From assembly GCF_004209775.1 (NCBI RefSeq), contig NZ_CP035914.1, forward strand, positions 1,178,001 through 1,242,000: DNA of 64,000 nt, in the 5' to 3' direction. Positions 30,313 through 39,105 of the stretch are shown piece by piece. The position numbers were made by a program, and so were the translations under genes. This DNA comes from Synechococcus sp. WH 8101 (GTDB taxonomy: Bacteria; Cyanobacteriota; Cyanobacteriia; PCC-6307; Cyanobiaceae). The notes beneath the pieces were generated by a model. The model was not told the origin of the DNA. It searched no databases and was given only the letters and a program-made list of their open reading frames with translations. Numbering within the stretch: the first letter of the stretch is position 1; each line of letters begins with the position of its first letter.

Positions 30313-31273
30313 TCAGCTTATCTGCGCCTAGCTTGAGAAGCTCATCTGGAGATGCCAAAAGATCAATCGCGACGAAATAAATTTTATTGTTTTCGTCGAG
30401 CAGAAAACGCCAGGCAACATTCATGCCGACTTCACGGCCAAACCAGGGTGTCTCGACTTTTCCAGTCACTTTAATTTGATTGAAGCCTCCCTCTGTAGGC
30501 TCACCAAAGCCGCCGCGAGGAATCAATTTGAGGTTTTGGCAATCCCGCCTGAAAAATTTCAGAATAGCATCACGACCGATAATTGGTCTTTGGAATGGTG
30601 GTTGCAGGGCGCCATCTTCAAGAAAAAGCTCAATAAGTTGATCAAAATCATTTGCATTGAGCAGTTGCATGTAGCTCAAAACCGTTTGGTTGAACACCCC
30701 GGGAATCGTAATGATTTCACGTTCGTCTGCAGGTGTTGGAATGACAATCGGTTCAGAAACGATTTTGTCGTCATCGATATTTGGATCGAAACCCATGTCG
30801 ACAACGAAATTGCGCAGCAATGTAATCTGCTGGCCTTGTTCAACTTTTTTGACAGCTTCCAATACGGAGGAAGCGTTAGCGGAGAGTTTGTATCCTTGGG
30901 GAATAGGGGCAACTTTTCCTTGTCGCATGAGCTCGCCGAGCTCATACCAGAATCCGAGTTTCACATTGACTGACCAATAGGCATAGCGGTTTGAAATCGG
31001 GCTGTTGATCTTGGAGGCAAGATCACACATGGCTTTTGTTTGTTCGTCAAAAGTCATCGCCTCGATCTCGTCGAGCGTTGGTTTCGCCAGTGCCATCCTT
31101 GCGGCTCCAGGTGCCGCCACCGTGATAGTTCGGCCCATTTCCAGATAGGCAAACCAGATGAGAGCGAGTTGATCTTCTGCGCTGAGGAGCTTGTATCGGG
31201 CTGTGATGGCGGGAACCGCGTCAGCCGTTCGCGTCTCAGGAAAAATTTGCCGTGCTTTTTCAAGCGTGAACAT
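30302..31273 (-). CDS. ocp: orange carotenoid protein
   Basis: The product has 323 residues from the ATG at 31273 (MFTLEKARQIFPETRTADAV), close to the usual 317-320. The helical N-terminal domain (LSAEDQLALIWFAYLEMG, VNVKLGFWYELGELM) and the C-terminal NTF2 domain (VLSYMQLLNANDFDQLIELF, VGMNVAWRFLLDENNKIYFV) are complete. The carotenoid-contact residues correspond to Tyr43, Trp109, Tyr201 and Trp289. Arg154, of the interdomain salt bridge, is present; the partner position appears as Asp244 rather than Glu. It is the blue-light sensor for phycobilisome quenching and a singlet-oxygen quencher. First gene of an OCP-CrtW-FRP operon. Confidence 0.95.
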   Translation of the reverse strand: MFTLEKARQIFPETRTADAVPAITARYKLLSAEDQLALIWFAYLEMGRTITVAAPGAARMALAKPTLDEIEAMTFDEQTKAMCDLASKINSPISNRYAYWSVNVKLGFWYELGELMRQGKVAPIPQGYKLSANASSVLEAVKKVEQGQQITLLRNFVVDMGFDPNIDDDKIVSEPIVIPTPADEREIITIPGVFNQTVLSYMQLLNANDFDQLIELFLEDGALQPPFQRPIIGRDAILKFFRRDCQNLKLIPRGGFGEPTEGGFNQIKVTGKVETPWFGREVGMNVAWRFLLDENNKIYFVAIDLLASPDELLKLGADKLSGK

Positions 31274-31600
31274 ATGGAGCCGCCAACTGGTTGAACTGTA
31301 ACACTTTATTTCTTGCTCTGGCCTGTTTGGGCGTTTTTGCCACGGCATCCATGCTGCATTTGTTAAGCGTTGCGCCGCAGGCGTTCTTGAATTCTTCCTT
31401 CGCTCGCAGCGCTTTTGTTGCGAGTGCAGTTCGATCCAGCCCCTGGCTTTGGTAACGGCGCGAACGCCACGGTGGTTGACGCCGGGTCTAAGAAGGGGAT
31501 GTAGCAACAGCTACCAAGCGTTCACTCCACCACTTGCGTGGAGCGCAGTTCGATCCAGGCCAAGGAACGGGGACCTGGACTTGCTCCGAGGAACTGAATC
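31274..31600. other. upstream region of the OCP operon
   Basis: The 327 bases between the divergent OCP and DUF4278 genes hold no convincing open frame. AT-rich sequence directly upstream of OCP (around 31300-31320) is a possible promoter site, but I cannot assign boxes. Confidence 0.4.
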
Positions 31601-31768
31601 ATGACCCTGACCTATCGCGGCCAGACCGTCCAGCAGCGCCACGCTGCCGTGACGATGACCAAGCCTGCCCTGACCTACCGGGGCCAGGCCGTGGCCGAAC
31701 GCAAAGGCGCAGCAACAACGGCAGTTCACCCTGCCCTGACCTACCGCGGCACGACCTACCGCAAGTGA
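31601..31768 (+). CDS. DUF4278 small repeat protein
   Basis: The product has 55 residues made of three LTYRG repeats: MTLTYRGQTVQQRH, KPALTYRGQAVAER and HPALTYRGTTYRK. This Y-R-G repeat is the mark of DUF4278, small cyanobacterial proteins of unknown function. A terminator follows at 31807-31832. Confidence 0.8.
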   Translation: MTLTYRGQTVQQRHAAVTMTKPALTYRGQAVAERKGAATTAVHPALTYRGTTYRK

Positions 31769-31806
31769 GCGGCGCTCAGGCGCGTTGCCGCCTGAGTCAA
31801 CTGCTG

Positions 31807-31832
31807 AGCCCCGCCTGGAGCGGGGCTTTTTT
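31807..31832 (+). terminator. terminator of the DUF4278 gene
   Basis: A perfect AGCCCCGC / GCGGGGCT stem with a five-base loop is followed by TTTTT. Confidence 0.85.
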
Positions 31833-31990
31833 GATGGCAACGGCTGATTGCAGTGCACCAACGCACCAATGCACTGAGGTGCTGAGCAAGACAAGATGCA
31901 AGTGGGAGCGATGCCGATTCGCCGTTTTGCAAGCGACACCAGCGGAGAATCAATTGGTTAGTTTCTCTGGCGTCAAATGCCAACGACGTC

Positions 31991-32143
31991 ATGAAGTTAG
32001 ATCCGAACCAATTGCCCCGCCGCGTTGAGATTGACGTGCCTGAGCGGGTCATGGAGTGGGTGCGCCAGAAAGCTGCGGAGACGGGCCGCGATCCAGATGA
32101 GCTGCTGCTGGAGCTTCTGGATCGGGGACTGCAGCAGGAATAG
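31991..32143 (+). CDS. small ribbon-helix-helix-like protein
   Basis: The product has 50 residues: MKLDPNQLPRRVEIDVPERV, then MEWVRQKAAETGRDPDELLL. A beta strand (RRVEIDVPERV) followed by two helices is the ribbon-helix-helix layout, so DNA binding is likely. No toxin partner is adjacent. Confidence 0.55.
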   Translation: MKLDPNQLPRRVEIDVPERVMEWVRQKAAETGRDPDELLLELLDRGLQQE

Positions 32144-32185
32144 AACTGAGAGGCCCACAGGGCCTCGGTCGATTGACGGATGTCT

Positions 32186-32386
32186 TCAGCCAAAGGCCGC
32201 GCGTTCGAGCATGTAGGCGGCAAGGTTGCTCATGGAGCGTCCCTCCTGGGTGCTGCGCTTGGCGATCTGTTCGTAGACGTGCAAAGGAATGGTGATGGTG
32301 ATCCTCTGGGGAGCCCGAGCGATCAACAGGGGAGCGACGAAGTGAGACCTTGCCACTGAAGGGAAAGAAATTGGGCTTGGCGACAC
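32186..32386 (-). CDS. CopG-like ribbon-helix-helix protein
   Basis: The product has up to 66 residues; the recognisable part is QRITITIPLHVYEQIAKRST, then QEGRSMSNLAAYMLERAA, a strand-helix-helix CopG/Arc fold. The first 25 residues are of doubtful coding quality, so the true start may be inside. A transcriptional regulator is likely, target unknown. Confidence 0.6.
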   Translation of the reverse strand: MSPSPISFPSVARSHFVAPLLIARAPQRITITIPLHVYEQIAKRSTQEGRSMSNLAAYMLERAAFG

Positions 32387-32609
32387 TGAAGGCCAGCCAC
32401 CCCCTTGGTCAATATCATGAAGAAACTCTTAAAATATGCATAAAGCGCATGATTGCGTTGGTTGCTGTGTTGCTGCAGTCGATGTGGAGATCTACTAGTT
32501 CGATGCGAACGTTTGATCTTCTGCAGAGTGCAGCAGATTTTCTGCAGTAGCAGAAAAGGAAAACCCAGCCACCTGCGCATTGGCAGCCAGCCGGGTGAGG
32601 CCCTGCGGC

Positions 32610-32831
32610 TCAGAGCACCGAGATGGTGACGCCGAGTGTGCCCTGCAGCTTGCGGGCGATGGCATGGGCTCGCTCAGCTGGAATCAGGCGCTTTGTTTTG
32701 ACGGGTTTGCCGCGCTTGCCGAGCCACTGCAGCTCATAGGGGCTGGTGCCGCCTTTGGGGACACCTGGCGCGTAGCGATGAATGCAGAGGAAACGGATCG
32801 GACAGGAGAGAGGTTGAACAGCGCAGGCCAT
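32610..32831 (-). CDS. small hypothetical protein
   Basis: The product has 73 residues from the ATG at 32831. The C-terminal region GKPVKTKRLIPAERAHAIAR, then KLQGTLGVTISVL is well formed; the N-terminal 18 residues (MACAVQPLSC...) are Cys-rich and the start is uncertain. No family recognised. Confidence 0.5.
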   Translation of the reverse strand: MACAVQPLSCPIRFLCIHRYAPGVPKGGTSPYELQWLGKRGKPVKTKRLIPAERAHAIARKLQGTLGVTISVL

Positions 32832-33021
32832 GGAGCGGAAGTGCGAGGGACCCCACCGGTGAGGCACGGCCGCGCAACCCTCAGGCAAGGACACCCCGCA
32901 GGGGTGCATGGCTCGATCCTTGCCGGGTGAGTAGGCCCGTGGCTGGATGGGGTAAGACCTCGCGCTGCTTTGTGGGTGGCAGTGTTCAGCCAGACGCGGT
33001 TGGCTGGTCGGACCCGTGAAT

Positions 33022-33180
33022 TCAGAAGTGGGTTCGCTGGGCCTCGGCGCTGTTGCCCCAGAGCTTGCGTTTGGCGGCCTCGGCATCGGCGATGAACAGC
33101 CGTGCTTCTGCGCGGTTGGTGCAGGTGCGTGCCCGTTCTTCCAGTTGCATCAACTGCACCAGTTGCTGGGTTGTGGTCAT
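33022..33180 (-). CDS. small hypothetical protein
   Basis: The product has 52 residues from the ATG at 33180, supported by an AGGAGG ribosome binding site. It is helical: MTTTQQLVQLMQLEERARTC, then AEARLFIADAEAAKRKLWG. Function unknown. Confidence 0.6.
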   Translation of the reverse strand: MTTTQQLVQLMQLEERARTCTNRAEARLFIADAEAAKRKLWGNSAEAQRTHF

Positions 33181-33269
33181 GACCACCTCCTGGCGTTCCT
33201 GCATCAAGGTTAACCCTGGGTTAACCCATTGGTGCACGTTGGCGCGGAGGCTGATTGGGATGGAGCTGA

Positions 33270-33722
33270 TCAGGCGGCGTTGTGCTCCTTTTCGGTGCCA
33301 TGGAAGGGGAAGGGAGCCGGTGCAATGGCGCTCTGCCGGCGCTGGGCGCGGAGACGGCCGTATTGCTGTTGCAGCAGCTCAATCACCAGCGTCGGGTGGC
33401 GATGGATGAGCTCGAGAAAGGAAGACCGATCCAGGCGCAGCAGCTGCACGGGCGTGAGCGCCCTGGCCGCCAGTTGATGGCGCTGATGCCGTGAGGCGAG
33501 ATCGGGATAGGAGAAGAGATCGCCGCTGCGGCAGCGAGAGGCTGAGGCGATGTTCGGGCCATCAAGTGACACCAGGCCGCGCTCGACGGCAAAGATGGCG
33601 CGGACCGGATCGCCTTGCTGCACGATCAGGCTGCCGGTGGGTAGGAACCAGCGATCGGCACCGCTCTGTTCTGCGATCAGCTCAAGGGGTGTGGGCAGGG
33701 TGCGCTGGCTGAGAATCTCCAT
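33270..33722 (-). CDS. cyclic-nucleotide-binding domain protein without HTH
   Basis: The product has 150 residues from the ATG at 33722 (MEILSQRTLPTPLELIAEQS). The beta-roll pattern of a Crp/cNMP domain is visible: LPTGSLIVQQGDPVRAIFAV, then ERGLVSLDGPN, GDLFSYPDL and LLRLDRSSFLELIHRHP. No DNA-binding domain follows: the chain ends with a short basic tail. It could be a sensor that works with a partner, or a truncated Crp-type regulator. Confidence 0.7.
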   Translation of the reverse strand: MEILSQRTLPTPLELIAEQSGADRWFLPTGSLIVQQGDPVRAIFAVERGLVSLDGPNIASASRCRSGDLFSYPDLASRHQRHQLAARALTPVQLLRLDRSSFLELIHRHPTLVIELLQQQYGRLRAQRRQSAIAPAPFPFHGTEKEHNAA

Positions 33723-33792
33723 CGCCAACGTCAGGGACTTGATGGAGTTGTAGGCACAGCAGCGCAGCGGCGCCAGAGCCCGCTGTTGCCAG

Positions 33793-34137
33793 TCAGGGCT
33801 CGCTGTCGTTGATCTCCCTGAGCAGCTCCTCAAGCAGCTCGCGTTCTTCTGGTGTGGGTTGATTGCGTAGGGGTTCAGCCATGTGGAGATCATCGATCAG
33901 GCCGTAGAAGCGCACATCGAACCAGAGCAGGAACAACTCGAGTGTGAGCGGTTGGGGCCAGAAGCTCGGGTCCTCACACCAGCAGCGCAGCTCCTCCTGA
34001 AAGATCGGCTGGTAATGCTCCCGCAGGCGCTCCTCTGGGGGGCGGTCCTGATCCTGGATGGGGATCAGATAAAGCGAGGGTTCGAGATCATCGATCAAGG
34101 GCGCTTCTGGTTCCATTTCATGGGCCCAGGCCCGCAT
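33793..34137 (-). CDS. conserved acidic hypothetical protein
   Basis: The product has 114 residues from the ATG at 34137 (an inner ATG at 34116 is equally likely). It contains EEELRCWCEDP-like sequence (FQEELRCWCEDPSFWPQPL), then TLELFLLWFDVRFYGLIDDL and a Glu-rich C-terminal helix. It looks like a picocyanobacterial protein of unknown function. Confidence 0.6.
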   Translation of the reverse strand: MRAWAHEMEPEAPLIDDLEPSLYLIPIQDQDRPPEERLREHYQPIFQEELRCWCEDPSFWPQPLTLELFLLWFDVRFYGLIDDLHMAEPLRNQPTPEERELLEELLREINDSEP

Positions 34138-34295
34138 GGGTGAACGGGCGCGGACGCCGATGGCGCAACGATTCACCACTCCCATGCGCCCGTAGCTGAA
34201 CCGCGCCTGTCGGTGTCCCAGCGAACCCCCTGCGCTCAACCGTAGAAACGGCCATGGCGCCCGTCAGCTGATGAGGCGACCTGCGGGTGGACCGA

Positions 34296-34493
34296 TCAGC
34301 CCTGCAGCAAGCGATGGGGGCAGCAGGTGGTGTCGAGCGTGGCGATCACGGCACTGTTGTCGGGATGAAGGATCCGGTAGTGCCGTCCGTCGGAACAGCA
34401 ACGGGTCTGGGCTTCCTGATGGGCCCAGTATTCGCTGCTGCAACGCCCTTGCTCTCGCCAACCATCGGGATGGAGAACCTGAATGACAACCAT
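34296..34493 (-). CDS. small Cys-rich hypothetical protein
   Basis: The product has 65 residues: MVVIQVLHPDGWREQGRCSS, EYWAHQEAQTRCCSDGRHYR and ILHPDNSAVIATLDTTCCPH. Five Cys are spaced in two groups. Translation quality is good in this frame. No family recognised. Confidence 0.5.
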   Translation of the reverse strand: MVVIQVLHPDGWREQGRCSSEYWAHQEAQTRCCSDGRHYRILHPDNSAVIATLDTTCCPHRLLQG

Positions 34494-34654
34494 GAGGTCA
34501 GTGTTGGTCGCTTCCTCTCAGTGAAGAACGAGAGCCGGGGAATGGTATGGGATCTGCAGATCGGCTTTGGGATCAAGGCGATTGGCAGTTGATTTGGTCG
34601 TGGTTGTCACCGGTTGATGTGTGCATGTGCGGATCAGAAACTTCGTTCCCTGGT

Positions 34655-35395
34655 TCATTGCAAAGGGTGGCTCCATTGATCGAGCAGGTTGGAGAAGAGT
34701 CTGCGGGCCTGCAGTTCGATCTGGGGGTGCAGCCGGGACCAGTCCTGAAGCAATTGCTCCGGACCATCGGCTCCCATCGCAGCGATGACGTAGTCCCGAT
34801 CCTCTTGGATCCACTGCTCCAGATTTGGACCACTCACTTCGAGATGGCATTGCAGAGCGAACGCATGCTGTGCGATGCGAAAGACCTGCTCGCGGCAGTG
34901 CAAGGAGGAGGCCAGCAATGTCGCTGAGGCGGGGAGGCGAATGCGATCGCCATGCCAGTGCAAGACGGTTTCGCTCGGATTCATGCCCCTGAGCACGGGT
35001 TCCTGCTCCGCGTTCCTGAGCCAATGAATGGCGCCGTAGCCAACTTCTTTCAAGGGCATGGGTGGTTCACCTACCCGCAGAGGTTCCACCGAGCCGCCAG
35101 CGGCGATGGCGAGGAGCTGGGCACCAAGGCAGATGCCCAGAATCGGTTGTTGCTTCTGGTGTCTGCATCGGATCCACTCGAGCTCCTGTTGCAGCCAGGG
35201 CAGGGGATCGGAGGTGCTCATCGGGCCACCGAGCACCAGGGCGATACTGCCGTGCGTTTCGGTGTGATCGGGTAGGCGATCGCCGCGATCGGTGCGAAAG
35301 ACCTCAATAGCCAGGCCACGCTCCAGTGCCAGATCTGCGATGAGATCCGGCCCCTCACAGGCAAGGTGTTGGAGCACCAGCAATCGATCGGCCAT
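34655..35395 (-). CDS. class I glutamine amidotransferase-like protein
   Basis: The product has 246 residues from the ATG at 35395 (MADRLLVLQHLACEGPDLIA). ALVLGGPMSTSD, then PILGICLGAQLLAIAAGGSV (nucleophile Cys in GICLG) and FALQCHLEVSG (catalytic His and Glu) form the GATase triad. The family (GMP-synthase-like stand-alone amidotransferases) removes the gamma-amide or gamma-glutamyl group of small molecules; the substrate is unknown. No synthase partner is adjacent. Confidence 0.85.
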   Translation of the reverse strand: MADRLLVLQHLACEGPDLIADLALERGLAIEVFRTDRGDRLPDHTETHGSIALVLGGPMSTSDPLPWLQQELEWIRCRHQKQQPILGICLGAQLLAIAAGGSVEPLRVGEPPMPLKEVGYGAIHWLRNAEQEPVLRGMNPSETVLHWHGDRIRLPASATLLASSLHCREQVFRIAQHAFALQCHLEVSGPNLEQWIQEDRDYVIAAMGADGPEQLLQDWSRLHPQIELQARRLFSNLLDQWSHPLQ

Positions 35396-35773
35396 CAGGG
35401 AAACGCCGAGGCCATGACTCAGCAGAATTCGGCAGGACGATGTCACTGTCGGATGAGCCGACCAGGCTTGTTTGTTGTGGTTGCTGCAGACCATGCCCGA
35501 ATGGCTGGCGACGATGGATACCCAATCAGTTGGATGCCCATCGATGGAATTCGCCCTGCTCGCCGGCGTTGTTACGGCCGCTGTGTCGTTCTGCGCGCTC
35601 TGGGATCAAAAGGTTTCGCGCTGAATTCCGGGGCACACTCGGCTGCCTACACTTGTGTAGAAGGAATGAGTTGATGGCATGGTCGCCAATCGCCATCGTC
35701 CCCATGGCCATACCCAAAGGGGTATAGAGCTGATGTTTTCCCGTTACCTGTCCTCAGAAGTGAGCCAGGGTTG
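35396..35773. other. intergenic region with a metal-operator-like inverted repeat
   Basis: No convincing gene in about 375 bases. The notable signal is ATACCC-AAAG-GGGTAT at 35710-35725, about 50 bases before the cytochrome gene. Confidence 0.5.
35710..35725. promoter_or_regulatory. ATACCC-N4-GGGTAT inverted repeat
   Basis: A perfect six-base inverted repeat around AAAG. Operators of CsoR/RcnR-family metal regulators contain G/C tracts inside such T-A-C/G-T-A ends, so a metal-responsive site is conceivable. The next genes are a cytochrome and a His-rich transporter. No CsoR-type gene is seen in the window. Confidence 0.35.
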
Positions 35774-36295
35774 ATGGGCCGGGCGACTCCCTATCAGCCG
35801 TCCCTGCTGCGTTTGCTCCATGGCGTGACGGCGTTGCTTGTGCCTCTGGCCTGGCTGAGTGGGTTGGTGGTGTTGATCAATCACGACGGTCGATGGGTGC
35901 AGCTGCCAGCTGTTCCTGGTGATTGGATTGATGTGCATGGAACGATCGGTGTGGTGCTGTGGCCCGTGGCGCTGCTGTTTGCGCTCTATGCCTTCACAGC
36001 TGGCCGGGCCCGACTGCGCCACCCGGCCAATGCTGCGGTGTTGATCGGGCTGCTGCTGGCGATTGGCAGCGGCAAATTGATGGACGAGGACTGGTTGCGC
36101 AGCGGTGAATTGGAGCATTGGCCTTATCGCCTGCATTGCCTGGCCTGGTTGATTATCAGTGGGGCTGTGATCTGGCACGTCGTCGATGTGGTGCGACGTG
36201 GCGGTTTGCGCTTGGCAGGTTCCATGGTGAAGTTGACTGTGCGCGACTCAGATCGTCCGCGCCACTGGCCTAAGCAGCTGTTGCAACGGCGTTAA
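35774..36295 (+). CDS. cytochrome b561-like membrane protein
   Basis: The product has 173 residues (MGRATPYQPSLLRLLHGVTA). Four membrane helices carry His residues at expected places: LLRLLHGVTALLVPLAWLSG, WIDVHGTIGVVLWPVALLF, a third helix around AVLIGLLLAIGSG, and RLHCLAWLIISGAVIWHVVD. This fits the prokaryotic cytochrome b561 / Ni-hydrogenase b-type family that binds two haems and moves electrons across the membrane. Redox partner unknown. Confidence 0.7.
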   Translation: MGRATPYQPSLLRLLHGVTALLVPLAWLSGLVVLINHDGRWVQLPAVPGDWIDVHGTIGVVLWPVALLFALYAFTAGRARLRHPANAAVLIGLLLAIGSGKLMDEDWLRSGELEHWPYRLHCLAWLIISGAVIWHVVDVVRRGGLRLAGSMVKLTVRDSDRPRHWPKQLLQRR

Positions 36296-36306
36296 AGCCT
36301 GTTGAG

Positions 36307-37413
36307 TCAGTGTTGATGACGATGGTGAGCATCGCTCACGTGAGGATGTTCATGCTCCTGTTCATCATGAACATGATCGTGGGCGTGCCAAAACGGTTCC
36401 TGATTTGCGTTCTCAGGTAACCATTCAAGTGGATGGTCGTGGTTGTGATGCAGGCTGCCGGCTTGGGGGTCATGACGGTGGCGATGGTTATGTCGTTGCA
36501 GCGCATGCCGGTGACTGTGGGTATGTTCCTCGCCAAGAAGAACCAACATGCCGATGAGCATCAAGAGTGATGCCAGCGTGATGGCAACCGTCAGCTGCAC
36601 TTGCAACACAATGACCGAAAACAATGCGCCGATAAAAGGAGCCGCAGCAAACAGCACCGCCTCTCTGGCCGCTCCCAGATTGCGTAGGGCTACCAGATCC
36701 AGCCAGATCGAGAGGCCATAACCAAGAGCACCGATCAGCAGCAAGAAGGCCATTGCCGCAGGCGATGGGAACCGTTCATGCATGGCGAAGGCGAGGCCAA
36801 GCATTGGCACGGTCGCACCAAGGGATTTGATCGCTGCGATCTGGAGTGGATTGCGCAGAGAGAGTCGTTGGCTGATGGTGTTGTCGATGCCCCAGGCCAG
36901 CGTGGCCAGGGTGATCCAGGCGCCGCCTTGCCAGGTGCTGCCATCCAGTGAACCCTCCGAGAGGATCAAGGCTCCGGAGATGGTCAGAGCTGCGGCGATA
37001 ACACCACGAGAGCCGATGTGTTCGCGACCAATGAGCACCGCAATCAAGAGCGTGAATACGGTTTCCAGATTGAGCATGAGTGAGCTGGATGCGGGCGACA
37101 GCAGCGTCAGTCCGTTCACCAGGGCCAATGGACCGACCACACCGCCAAGAAGGGTCAGCATCACCAGCCCACCCCAGTCGCCCCTTTGCACAGGAGTTTC
37201 TTGGGATTGCCTTGCCTTGAGCAGCTGCAGAGGACAGAGCATCAGTGCTGCTCCGCCATAGAGCAGGCCCGCGAGGGTTAAGGGAGAGCCTGTGGTGGTG
37301 AGGGTGCTGATCAATGGAGCACTGCACCCGAAGAGCACAGCAGCACTGAGACCAGCCCATTGACCTCGCGATCGTGAGGTCATTTCTGAGTTGAGACGAG
37401 ATGTCTGGGGCAT
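36307..37413 (-). CDS. EamA-family transporter with His-rich tail
   Basis: The product has about 368 residues; the start at 37413 is provisional (37383 is possible). Ten membrane segments of the drug/metabolite transporter type are seen: WAGLSAAVLFGCSAPLISTL, SSLMLNLETVFTLLIAVLIG, ALGYGLSIWLDLVALRNLGA. The C-terminal 75 residues are extremely His-rich (HSHRHALQRHNHRHRHD and further HDH repeats), a likely Ni/Co/Zn-binding tail. Metal transport or metal-regulated export is inferred from the tail. It is divergent from the glutaredoxin-MauE gene. Confidence 0.85.
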   Translation of the reverse strand: MPQTSRLNSEMTSRSRGQWAGLSAAVLFGCSAPLISTLTTTGSPLTLAGLLYGGAALMLCPLQLLKARQSQETPVQRGDWGGLVMLTLLGGVVGPLALVNGLTLLSPASSSLMLNLETVFTLLIAVLIGREHIGSRGVIAAALTISGALILSEGSLDGSTWQGGAWITLATLAWGIDNTISQRLSLRNPLQIAAIKSLGATVPMLGLAFAMHERFPSPAAMAFLLLIGALGYGLSIWLDLVALRNLGAAREAVLFAAAPFIGALFSVIVLQVQLTVAITLASLLMLIGMLVLLGEEHTHSHRHALQRHNHRHRHDPQAGSLHHNHDHPLEWLPENANQEPFWHAHDHVHDEQEHEHPHVSDAHHRHQH

Positions 37414-37481
37414 CACATGGGGTTCGCCAGGGATGCGAGCTCCACCAGACTGATCAAGTTCCTTCAGATGATCAAGGGCTG

Positions 37482-38216
37482 ATGACACAGGTTTCTCCTG
37501 AGACCCGTTCAGCGCTGCGGGATGTTCAGCTCTATCGGATGGACACCCCGGAGCATGCCTGCCCCTGGGGCCTGAAGGCGGTGGCCCTGCTGCAGAGCCA
37601 GGGGATTGCGTTTGAGGATCATCCGCTGCGGAGCGCAGACGAGGTGGAGGCGTTCAAACGTTCCCACGGCGTCAGCACCACGCCCCAGGTGTTCAGCGGC
37701 CCTGAGCGGATCGGTGGCTACAGCGAACTGGCCACACGGCTGGGGGTGAAGGCGGAGGGACCGGAGGTGTCGTACACACCAGTGATCGCGGTGTTTGTCA
37801 GCGCGGCCTTGATGGCCCTTGCCCTTGGCGCGGGCGTGCGGGGCTTCATGGGCCTGGCGATCAGTCTGCTTGCGATGCTCAAGCTGATGGATGTGCCGGC
37901 CTTTGCCGCCAGCTTTCAGAAATACGACCTGCTCAGCCAACGCTGGCGGGCCTGGAGCCGCCTTTATCCAGGGGTGGAGTTACTGGTGGGTCTGGGCATG
38001 CTCATGCAACCGGCCTCTGGTCTGGATGGCCTGGTGGGCGCTGTGGCGGTGTTGTTGGGCGGGATGGGGATGCTGTCGGTGGGCAAGGCGGTGTTCATTG
38101 ATCACCTCGCCCTCAACTGCGCCTGCGTGGGCGGCAACACGCGCACACCGCTTGGCGTGGTGAGTTTTGCCGAGAACCTGATCATGACCTTGATGGGTGC
38201 GGCGATGCTGCGGTGA
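37482..38216 (+). CDS. glutaredoxin-MauE fusion protein
   Basis: The product has 244 residues from the ATG at 37482. Residues 1-85 form a glutaredoxin domain (VQLYRMDTPEHACPWGLKAV with a single-Cys CPWG site; GVSTTPQVFSGPERIGGYSE). The rest is a four-helix MauE-type membrane domain (ELLVGLGMLMQPASGLDGLV, AVFIDHLALNCACVGGNTRT). MauE proteins work in periplasmic disulfide and methylamine-dehydrogenase maturation; the fusion suggests thiol transfer across or at the membrane. Confidence 0.8.
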   Translation: MTQVSPETRSALRDVQLYRMDTPEHACPWGLKAVALLQSQGIAFEDHPLRSADEVEAFKRSHGVSTTPQVFSGPERIGGYSELATRLGVKAEGPEVSYTPVIAVFVSAALMALALGAGVRGFMGLAISLLAMLKLMDVPAFAASFQKYDLLSQRWRAWSRLYPGVELLVGLGMLMQPASGLDGLVGAVAVLLGGMGMLSVGKAVFIDHLALNCACVGGNTRTPLGVVSFAENLIMTLMGAAMLR

Positions 38217-38347
38217 AGACATTGACTTGATGATGGGCAGATTCATCAGCGGTGTCGAATCGCAGCGCATTTGCTTCGTCAGTCACTATCGCCATGCGAG
38301 CCCTTTAAGTTAGTTGGCTGAATGATTACATTCTTTCGCCTTTGTGC

Positions 38348-39094
38348 ATGGCCACCACTGTCGGCTCAAGCATTCAACATGATGTTCCACTTAAAATATC
38401 GCGAGTTCTGCTAACGGTTGCTGATGTGTCGGCGAACTGTCGCTATTCAGAACGAATACCTCGACAGAACCGGCTTTTGATCGTCAGCAACCACCGTAGC
38501 CCGTTTGATGCGCCTCTGCTGATGAGAGCGATCGGTTGCCCGGTGAGATTTGCTTGTCATCACTACATGAGTCAAGTGCCACTTCTGCGCCAGATCACGC
38601 TCCTTATGGGCGCATTCCCACTTGAATCTGGACATAGTTGTCAGTCATCCTTCTTTCGCACGTCAACCAATCTTTTGTTGTCCAATCAGTTGGTGGGTGT
38701 GTTTCCAGAAGGAGCGGATCCGATGGTGAACGTCAATCCGCCCCATCACCTCAGCACGTTTCATCGAGGGTTTGCACACCTCGCCCTGAAGGCTCCGGTG
38801 GACGACCTGGCGATTCTTCCAGTGGCCATCTTTTCAAGGCAGGAAAAGCTGGCAAAGATTGCACCGCTCGCATTGTTTCGTCGTTTCGATCCATCGGAAG
38901 CACTTTTCCAAAATGAAGGTTGGCATGCTGCGGTTATTTATCGCCATGTTGACATTGCTTTTGGCAGGCCTCTGATGATTGATAGGGAAGTGAAATCCCG
39001 TTATCGAGGTTGTCACGGAGCTTCTATTGTGAGGGAGATCACTGAGGCTTGTCGGGGTCAGATTGCTGATTTTCTAACTCGCAAAAACTGTTAA
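38348..39094 (+). CDS. PlsC-type acyltransferase
   Basis: The product has 248 residues from the ATG at 38348. RLLIVSNHRSPFDAPLLMRA holds the catalytic H-x4-D motif; LVGVFPEGADP is the second acyltransferase block. Members transfer acyl groups from acyl-CoA/ACP to lysolipids or alcohols. Only 11 bases separate it from the following hydrolase gene. In plant phytyl ester synthases (PES) such an acyltransferase is fused to an alpha/beta hydrolase, and cyanobacterial Slr2103 is a related acyltransferase; this pair may make phytyl, diacylglycerol or carotenoid esters (inference). Confidence 0.75.
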   Translation: MATTVGSSIQHDVPLKISRVLLTVADVSANCRYSERIPRQNRLLIVSNHRSPFDAPLLMRAIGCPVRFACHHYMSQVPLLRQITLLMGAFPLESGHSCQSSFFRTSTNLLLSNQLVGVFPEGADPMVNVNPPHHLSTFHRGFAHLALKAPVDDLAILPVAIFSRQEKLAKIAPLALFRRFDPSEALFQNEGWHAAVIYRHVDIAFGRPLMIDREVKSRYRGCHGASIVREITEACRGQIADFLTRKNC

Positions 39095-39105
39095 TTTCTG
39101 AGTTT

